A DNA stretch of 10,240 bases from a bacterium (GTDB taxonomy: Bacteria; Bacteroidota; Ignavibacteria; Kapaibacteriales; UBA961), in assembly GCA_022844575.1 (NCBI GenBank), contig JALHLL010000119.1, positions 1 to 10,240 of the forward strand, written 5' to 3'. This document shows, piece after piece, positions 5,701 to 10,240 of this stretch (its first letter is position 1; each line of letters opens with the position of its first letter). The notes below the pieces were generated by a model. It did not search any database. It worked only from the letters and a program-made list of their open reading frames with translations, and had not been told where the DNA came from. The position numbers and the translations under genes were made by a program.

Positions 5701-8388
5701 GCGGCAATGCAATTTTCACTTGTTGGCGATCCGCTTACACGTTTAAGAGTTGAATCACAACCGGAATTATTTATAAGAAATGTTGATGTAAAAACCTTAT
5801 CACAACGTAATGCTTTCGATTTTACGGAAGAAGATACGATAATGACTTTTGAAGTGAATGTACATAATGCCGGAATTGTTACTTCAAAAAGTGTGAAGGT
5901 CAGATTAATTGCAAGTTTCGATTCGGAAGCGGATACATTAATAAATACGATTGACAATATATGGGCAAGGGATACAACAATATTCAAACTTCCGATTTCA
6001 GGTAAATCAGGGAAATGTAATTACTCTATTGATGTCAACTATGATTCCGTAATTATTGAAAAACTGTACAGTAATAATACGATAAAAGGAACTTTTACTG
6101 TCTTTTCTCAGAACGCAATTGCTTTCGATCCGCAAATGTTCTGGTCTGTCAAATCAACAAATCCGAGAATCAGACTGTTAACAAAACCCGGTACCAAAAA
6201 CACGGATTTTGAAATACATATTTTGGATACTGATAAAAGAATAATCGCTCAGACAATAATGATGAGTGAAGATTATTCACTTGCAGGCGATTCGCTTTTT
6301 ATTGATTGGGAACCCAATATTAATCTAATAAAAAATAGTAATTATTATTTGACTTTTCGAGCAAAAAATAGAATTAACCTAAAAGAAAGTAATTGGAGTG
6401 AAGTACTGTTTCATGCTTCAGACTTTCCTCAAGGTAAAACAAATATTTCCATAAGCGGAATTGAAGGGCTGAAAACCTTTATAAACGACAGAACCGCCTT
6501 TGTTAGAACGAAACAAAATATGGATGGTTTAACTCTTCTTGAAGAAGCTAATTCATTAAAAATTTCTGCTTGTAACGGCGGCGGTGACGGAATACGATTT
6601 GGTCAGATATATATAAACGGCGATGGCAAAATGTTTTTACCATCACTGCAAAAATCTATGGTTGTCCATAAAAAACCATATGATTCAATTTTTCATATCC
6701 GTAGCTTCGATACATATACACCTTCATATGAAGAAGGCCATTACAAAACAAATACGCGGGATTTTTACAGATATATACGCGATTCCATTAGTGATGGCGA
6801 AATAGTTGGAGTAGGATTTTCCGATGCATCGTTCAGGGGTTTTTTACATGCGCAGGAAAATGGTGTGAAGGATGCCATAAATGTAGATTCTTTACTCTTT
6901 ACATTACACAGTATAGGTGCGCAGTTAATTGATTCGGTTTTTTATGGACGTTATTTTCCAAATGGTGATACAATACAACAAGGAGAGAGATTTGTTATAT
7001 CTTACGCCACGATAGGTATTAAGGGCAATGGCGGAAATCTTATAGAAAAATTCGGCAAATGGAGTGACACTATAAATGTGGAAGTAAATGCTCCGACTTT
7101 ATTTAAGAATGCTACTGTGATGTCTCACTATATAGGTGAGGCGAAGTCATGGGACTATATTTCTCTTTTAGGCGAAAATCTCAATACAAACAGTATCAGT
7201 ATTTCAGTTTTAGGTTACGATAACAAAAACAGTCCCATTGGAATTGTAAAAGAGGTGAAAGGCAGTACCGTTTCATTAAGCGATATTGATGCAAAAGTAG
7301 TTTCCGGTGTGCGGATAGTCGTGGATTTACATAGGGTCAATGAGGATTCCATTCCAATTATAACGAGTGTCAACTCGCAGTTCACACCTCTGCCGGAATA
7401 TGCTATCGTACCGGGCTCACTACTATTCAAAAATGAGGAGGTATTACGCGGCGACACTTTAGTTTCATCAATAAAAGTTCGGAATTTATCCCTACGCTCG
7501 CAAGCGGATACCGGAATGCTAATAGTAAATTATGAACCTCTTTCACAGAATGGTGCATTTGAACAAGTAACTTTACCAATACAAAAAATGCTACCCGACG
7601 GAGCGCAAACAATTACAACAAGTATTGGAAGTTCGTCATTGGGAAGTAAAACACTTACACGTACAGAGGTTAAGCATACACTTTATACAGAGTATCTATA
7701 TGGGTTTAATAATTCTTCCGGAAGAGAGTTCTCTGTAATAGAGGATAAGGAACCACCTACTGTAGAAATAAGATGTGATAGTGTTATAGTACAAGATGGT
7801 GATTATATAATGCTTGAGCCGTTAATGGAATTTATCATTTATGATAATTCTAATCTGTCAATAGATTCTACGAGAATATTGATACGAATAAACGGCAGAT
7901 TAATGCCTGTAGCGGGAAGAACTGAGAATGCAAAGTATGATAAACTTCGCGGTATGGGGCAAAAACGTGGTATTATGTCATTCCTTGTCAAAAATACTTT
8001 CGAAAAAGGTGATAATAATGTAAGAGTGATTGCTGAAGACGGTTCGGGGAATAAGGATACCGTAACAGTTAAGTTATGGGTAGCATCAGATAATATCATA
8101 GAGTTAACGAACGTTTATCCGAACCCAACAAGTGCGGGCTCAACACTCGATTTTGATGTGAAAACTCTCGAGACAGGGATTCCGCTTAATGTAAAGATTT
8201 ATGATCAGAGAGGAAGAGTCGTGCGTACTATTGCTGATATAGCACGATTGGGTGAAAACTCTGTACAGTTTAATGGGAAGGACGATATGGGAAATGATTT
8301 GCCGACAGGTATGTATATGTTTATTGTCGAGTTCTATGGTATTACATATACGCAACCTGCTATGGGTAATCTTATCATTGTGCGTTAA
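2746..8388 (+). CDS. Large secreted C25 (PorU/gingipain-like) cysteine protease with ILEI-like domain and T9SS sorting tail
   Basis: A 1,880-residue exported protein. It starts MSMKFLS with a signal peptide (hydrophobic 5-18, cleavage probably near 21). The start at 2746 (or 2752) is chosen because the frame upstream runs through the terminator and lacks a signal sequence. No clear Shine-Dalgarno is seen. Order: N-terminal beta-rich region with an acidic Asp/Asn loop (229-246, NKDRNGKLDITD) typical of this family; C25 peptidase about 665-1002, opening ESLIISHSLFMESAERLAQF and closing FSLVGDPLTRLRV. The catalytic dyad is His879 (NYAGHGA) and Cys909 (THSCQTG), 30 residues apart, much as in gingipains (about 33). 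A CARDB/Ig-like segment spans about 1007-1117, an ILEI/FAM3-like domain about 1284-1440, and a second Ig-like region about 1550-1660. Next comes DKEPPTVEI (1667-1675) and a beta domain. The T9SS tail is about 1784-1880, with VYPNP at 1790-1794 and a FlgD-like YDQRGRVVRTI strand. PorU is the T9SS sortase, but P. gingivalis PorU is only about 1,160 residues, so this may be an enlarged PorU or a surface protease cargo. The sequence alone does not decide between them. Confidence 0.9.
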   Translation: MSMKFLSIITCFLLFHSISHGYSDPRYTDSGFKVSFSQKQLLHSIEKSKNDTDKDIVLFQFVTPKSNPIPKLALYSDCFDSAALTLTPTYEGLLRGNTLWSVIISKEVLPSVKQCSARVIISIDFTYKADTTKVLRLVEKGIYAGVINKKHIVSMNDEKDVNKSDLTLEPASEWMKPDSQYVRVTSKKDGLAKITGMQLLRHQPSWLNSALQYLHLLLDGKKQRYAEINKDRNGKLDITDTLVFIGSRTIGDSTWNDLITDERSFFFMKNSSEQSELYDWVEYGQADEKIESAEQEFHIEKNNWFHYGNWDGFEGIWNTESKHGKGYYWVENATASPWGLFFHINKPLFSHTVLPKSYGEVDIQAVSNVGLGNYSQTINEKISFIVNGNSVVESSPEYQGKLIQSTKTAGTLAGVTAFGFVADTSKFRFLSLLPDYFHIKGIFSLEAFKGVTPRLKINSSDKNYRLSITGFQSDKVIMIDSSSGEVATSKTSKGIKYSVTSRKDNGYKSISINDSVVHYSINRGWLLCRVDKDENIILSEEEGAAVQIINNTVAGSVLIITANEFRLIPNSVKQALLSSGFVLSNGVQNSYSEIIIKGSSEKREISVGPNATIHGFLQSDFFSNRRAECILKHPQFIFAADIHNMESVSDYRVSNNNLYDTKQGTESLIISHSLFMESAERLAQFRRAQGFSIKVVNVEDIYNQFGYGKKSPHTIKSFLLHAYKRWQSPRLSTVLLFGNASWDPLKLLHTSTQTDFIPTYGVPVSDFWYGLLEGNDIQTELIIGRLTPSKIADAENIVDKLIEYDTIAYEPWMKNFGSFSQIGGAEDFSYLFEIVEEAAINPPIGGNVIKRSTTSINGNVQLLRDVINNGVLWLNYAGHGATNYFGLDGWQEENINNVGKYFLLGTHSCQTGAFGDPAIETRNESYVNSEKKGAIAATGDSGWGETSIAAEMMHNMYYGFANDSLRFLGELTYRAKWNFGGSYTFAAMQFSLVGDPLTRLRVESQPELFIRNVDVKTLSQRNAFDFTEEDTIMTFEVNVHNAGIVTSKSVKVRLIASFDSEADTLINTIDNIWARDTTIFKLPISGKSGKCNYSIDVNYDSVIIEKLYSNNTIKGTFTVFSQNAIAFDPQMFWSVKSTNPRIRLLTKPGTKNTDFEIHILDTDKRIIAQTIMMSEDYSLAGDSLFIDWEPNINLIKNSNYYLTFRAKNRINLKESNWSEVLFHASDFPQGKTNISISGIEGLKTFINDRTAFVRTKQNMDGLTLLEEANSLKISACNGGGDGIRFGQIYINGDGKMFLPSLQKSMVVHKKPYDSIFHIRSFDTYTPSYEEGHYKTNTRDFYRYIRDSISDGEIVGVGFSDASFRGFLHAQENGVKDAINVDSLLFTLHSIGAQLIDSVFYGRYFPNGDTIQQGERFVISYATIGIKGNGGNLIEKFGKWSDTINVEVNAPTLFKNATVMSHYIGEAKSWDYISLLGENLNTNSISISVLGYDNKNSPIGIVKEVKGSTVSLSDIDAKVVSGVRIVVDLHRVNEDSIPIITSVNSQFTPLPEYAIVPGSLLFKNEEVLRGDTLVSSIKVRNLSLRSQADTGMLIVNYEPLSQNGAFEQVTLPIQKMLPDGAQTITTSIGSSSLGSKTLTRTEVKHTLYTEYLYGFNNSSGREFSVIEDKEPPTVEIRCDSVIVQDGDYIMLEPLMEFIIYDNSNLSIDSTRILIRINGRLMPVAGRTENAKYDKLRGMGQKRGIMSFLVKNTFEKGDNNVRVIAEDGSGNKDTVTVKLWVASDNIIELTNVYPNPTSAGSTLDFDVKTLETGIPLNVKIYDQRGRVVRTIADIARLGENSVQFNGKDDMGNDLPTGMYMFIVEFYGITYTQPAMGNLIIVR
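4738..5751 (+). other. C25 gingipain-type peptidase domain within the secreted protease
   Basis: Residues about 665-1002. AERLAQFRRAQGFSIKVVNV followed by EDIYNQFGYGK is the classic C25 entry. VLLFGNASWDP and IIGRLTPSKIADAENIVDKL follow in the usual order. The His (codon at 5380) and Cys (codon at 5470) are both present, so the domain appears catalytically competent. Confidence 0.92.
6595..7065 (+). other. ILEI/FAM3 (PANDER)-like domain within the secreted protease
   Basis: Residues about 1284-1440 carry the ordered signatures of the ILEI/FAM3 fold: IYINGDGKMF (1288-1297), a central strand then RSFDTY (1319-1324), SDGEIVGVGFSDAS (1349-1362), LHSIGAQLIDS (1387-1397) and SYATIGIKGNGG (1419-1430). 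In FAM3 proteins these correspond to the iNG, FDTY, G-xIV-xVxxDeAS, lGS and SWAxIGxKG motifs. The match is judged by eye. The domain is known mainly from vertebrate secreted cytokine-like proteins and O-mannose glycan enzymes such as POMGnT1. Here it may bind carbohydrate or another ligand on the cell surface; that role is inference. Confidence 0.7.
8095..8385 (+). other. C-terminal T9SS sorting domain of the protease
   Basis: Residues about 1784-1880. VYPNP opens a short Ig-like beta sandwich with VKIYDQRGRVVRTI, GENSVQFNGKDDMG and LPTGMYMFIVEF. This order is that of Por-secretion or FlgD-like tails that direct proteins through T9SS. The tail ends the protein, as expected. Confidence 0.88.
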
Positions 8389-8408
8389 TACTGCTCAAAT
8401 ATTATGAG

Positions 8409-8437
8409 AAGGTATCCTAAGTAGGATGCCTTTTTTT
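8409..8437 (+). terminator. Intrinsic terminator after the protease gene
   Basis: AAGGTATCCT pairs with AGGATGCCTT (10 bp, one G-U) around a short AAGT loop. The last two pairing T residues begin a seven-T run (8431-8437). It starts 21 bases after the TAA and ends the protease transcription unit. Confidence 0.9.
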
Positions 8438-8453
8438 ATATATGGGCTTTTCT

Positions 8454-8480
8454 TTGTTTAGATAGTCACTCGTATTTTTG
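8454..8480 (+). promoter_or_regulatory. Bacteroidota-type promoter candidate for pyrF
   Basis: TATTTTTG at 8473-8480 matches the TAnnTTTG -7 element exactly. TTG at 8454-8456 lies 16 bases upstream, slightly shorter than the usual spacing. It sits between the preceding terminator and the pyrF ATG at 8506, which leaves a leader of under 20 bases. The position is right for a pyrF promoter. Confidence 0.5.
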
Positions 8481-8505
8481 CACAGTATTAACATGATAGG
8501 TATAG

Positions 8506-9294
8506 ATGACTACGATTGAGTTATTGAGAAAAGAGCAGGGAAGTTCGTCGATGTTATGTGTCGGACTTGATACCGAAATAAAAAAACTACCGGAACACTT
8601 GAGATTACAGGCGAATGGAATTTTAGACTTTAATTCTGCTATTGTAAGGACAACATCCGAGTTTTGTTCCGCTTATAAGATAAATTTTGCATTCTATGAA
8701 CAATATGGTGAACAAGCATTCTCACTTATAAAAAACACGCTGAAATTTATTCCGAATACAAAACTTACTATTGCCGATGCCAAACGAGGTGATATAGGAA
8801 ATACATCAGGTGCATATGCAAGAGCCGTGTTCGATGATATGGGCTTTGATGCGGTTACTGTCAATCCTTATATGGGCTATGACTCTATTGCACCTTTCTT
8901 AGAGTTTGAAAACAAGATAGTTTTTATCCTTGCATTAACATCAAATTCCGGCTCTGAAGATTTTCAGCGAATGGAAAGTGATGGTAAACCTCTTTACAGA
9001 CATGTTATCGAAAAAGCACTTATGTGGAAAACAAAAGCACATATTGGTTTTGTCGTAGGGGCAACTCGTCCGCAGGAACTACAGCAGATAAGAGAATATG
9101 CCGGTGAAAATTGCCTCTTAATTCCGGGTATCGGAACACAAGGAGGTAATATTACCGACGTTGTACAAGCCAATAGTAATAAACCCGCCGTTATTAATGT
9201 TTCACGCGACATATTGTATGCGTCGGACAAAGAGGACTTTGCCGAAGCTGCGGCAAGTAAAGCCAAACACTATTTCTCACATCTGCAATTATGA
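8506..9294 (+). CDS. pyrF: Orotidine 5'-phosphate decarboxylase, group 2
   Basis: This cytoplasmic enzyme converts orotidine 5'-monophosphate to UMP and CO2, the last step of de novo pyrimidine synthesis. The 262-residue length suits the longer group-2 form (about 270). Visible motifs are VGLD at 19-22, the KINFAFYEQYG strand from K58, and the catalytic DAKRGDIGNT at 91-100 with Asp91, Lys93 and Asp96 of the DxKxxD charge network. Phosphate-binding PGIGTQGG lies at 207-214, VGATRP at 184-189 and NVSRD at 231-235. These indicate a complete active site. The start at 8506 leaves a natural N-terminus; no strong Shine-Dalgarno is visible. The stop TGA (9292-9294) overlaps the ATG of the next gene, and the two are probably cotranscribed from the promoter candidate just upstream. 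No other pyrimidine gene is in the window. Confidence 0.97.
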   Translation: MTTIELLRKEQGSSSMLCVGLDTEIKKLPEHLRLQANGILDFNSAIVRTTSEFCSAYKINFAFYEQYGEQAFSLIKNTLKFIPNTKLTIADAKRGDIGNTSGAYARAVFDDMGFDAVTVNPYMGYDSIAPFLEFENKIVFILALTSNSGSEDFQRMESDGKPLYRHVIEKALMWKTKAHIGFVVGATRPQELQQIREYAGENCLLIPGIGTQGGNITDVVQANSNKPAVINVSRDILYASDKEDFAEAAASKAKHYFSHLQL

Positions 9295-10240
9295 GTGTAC
9301 TTCATTCCATACCCGAAACCCTTCTTCAGAAGGCAGTATGGAAATGCCTTTCCGAACCTTCGAGGGTTTGGCAAACGGTGCAGGGAATACGTATTCAGGT
9401 ACTTTCCCCGGGGAGAATTTCATTATTCGGCGGACCGGATTTCCAATCAGTTGCAATTCTGGCGAACGGAGATATTCTTATCGGCACTGCAGAGTATCAC
9501 CGTAAGTCATCTGATTGGATTCTACATAAACATTCACATAATAAAGAATTTAATTCGACAATTCTTCATATAGTATCTGAAAATGACAAAAATATAGATG
9601 AAATCCCATATACTATTATTGTTCATGAGGATGAGATAAAGAAAAATTTGGTAGGAAATTCCGATGTCTCAATAGATAATTCCGCCGAATCCTTAATGGA
9701 AATTCAATATTTCGCTTTAATCAGATTAATGAGGAAATCTGCGGAAGCAAAAAGGAACATAGAAAAATTTGGTACAATAAGCGGTATTAAAGAGTGTGTG
9801 TATTTTTTTCTTGAGTCTTTCGAGAAAAAAAGAAGAAGACCACTTTATACTGCCGAGCAAATTAGGAATATAGGCGAAGATTTTATACACTCAGGTATTG
9901 TGAGTGAATTGTTAACAACAAATTCAAACCCCGACATTATTGAAAAATTCAGCGAATTTATCAATAATCGTTTTTCTGTAGAGGGTGACCATTTACGAAG
10001 AGAGATTTTTCTGAATTGTTTATATCCATTATGTATTTCTTTTCTCTCCCAAGAAAAAAGGTCAGAAGCATTTTCTTGGTTTTGGTCGGTACATGCGTTG
10101 CATCCTTATGGTATTCTGAAACGTCAGTTTCCTACAATCCCTCAGGAATTTTTGTGGCAACAGCAGGGTATGCTTGAATATAGAAGAATGCACGGTGAAC
10201 GGGGAAATATATCATCGGAAGCGTTACAAATTTACGGTTT
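9291..10240 (+). CDS. DUF2851 family protein, divergent, 3' end cut by window edge
   Basis: Function unknown. The frame is open from the ATG at 9291 to the window end, 316 complete residues. It overlaps the pyrF stop as ATGA, which implies translational coupling. The DUF2851 core is recognisable: VLSPGRISLFGGPDFQSVAI (37-56), then GTAEYHRKSSDWILHKHSH (65-83) and STILHIV (89-95). These give conserved Asp50, Glu68, His70, Asp75-Trp76, His79, His81 and His93. A later segment, RREIFLNCLYP, and QQQGMLEYRR (290-299) match the family C-terminal part. Oddities are EYH where the family usually has EIH, and a shortened middle: the region with RLRP and NFP motifs common in Bacteroidota members is not seen. 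The family is typically about 420-430 residues, and the QQG segment comes early here. The spaced Asp, Glu-x-His pattern could be a nuclease-like or metal site, but this is speculation. Confidence 0.82.
   Translation, partial: MSVLHSIPETLLQKAVWKCLSEPSRVWQTVQGIRIQVLSPGRISLFGGPDFQSVAILANGDILIGTAEYHRKSSDWILHKHSHNKEFNSTILHIVSENDKNIDEIPYTIIVHEDEIKKNLVGNSDVSIDNSAESLMEIQYFALIRLMRKSAEAKRNIEKFGTISGIKECVYFFLESFEKKRRRPLYTAEQIRNIGEDFIHSGIVSELLTTNSNPDIIEKFSEFINNRFSVEGDHLRREIFLNCLYPLCISFLSQEKRSEAFSWFWSVHALHPYGILKRQFPTIPQEFLWQQQGMLEYRRMHGERGNISSEALQIYG

Noticed and set aside
9161..9573. Two plus-strand open frames near the pyrF/DUF2851 junction
   Set aside because: They are out of frame with both pyrF and the DUF2851 gene, whose translation from 9291 carries recognisable family motifs through the window end.
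1..10240. CRISPR arrays, tRNA/rRNA genes, insertion sequences
   Set aside because: No regularly spaced repeats, cloverleaf-like sequences, transposase motifs or terminal inverted repeats were seen on either strand.

Overview
The window is AT-rich bacterial DNA with five protein-coding genes and two strong intrinsic terminators. It suggests a member of the Bacteroidota/Chlorobiota/Ignavibacteria-Kapabacteria group. The reasons are a very large gingipain-type (C25) protease ending in a type IX secretion system (T9SS) sorting tail, a membrane protein with a GldL-like transmembrane hairpin, a DUF2851 protein, mostly weak Shine-Dalgarno sites, and a TAnnTTTG-type promoter. The lineage is an inference from gene content and motifs; no marker gene is present.

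Layout. Positions 1-855 (minus strand) hold the N-terminal 285 residues of an L-lysine 6-aminotransferase (lat), cut by the window edge. A 392-bp divergent intergenic region (856-1247) follows, with weak promoter candidates and one small hairpin. Positions 1248-2603 encode a 451-residue, four-helix inner-membrane protein. Its last two helices and C-terminal tail resemble GldL/PorL, the membrane stator of the T9SS motor. A near-perfect terminator (2633-2671) isolates it. Positions 2746-8388 encode a 1,880-residue exported C25 (PorU/gingipain-like) protease with an intact His/Cys dyad, an apparent ILEI/FAM3-like domain and a C-terminal T9SS tail. A second terminator lies at 8409-8437. A Bacteroidota-type promoter candidate then precedes pyrF (8506-9294, orotidine 5'-phosphate decarboxylase). 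pyrF overlaps a divergent DUF2851 gene (9291 to the window end) by ATGA.

How the parts fit. The two central genes both point to T9SS: a possible motor-type membrane protein, and a large surface or sortase-type protease that would leave the cell through it. They are separate transcription units but adjacent. pyrF and the DUF2851 gene look translationally coupled. lat is a metabolic gene with no obvious link to the rest. The points most worth a second look are the GldL-like hairpin in an enlarged protein and the ILEI-like domain in the C25 protease.
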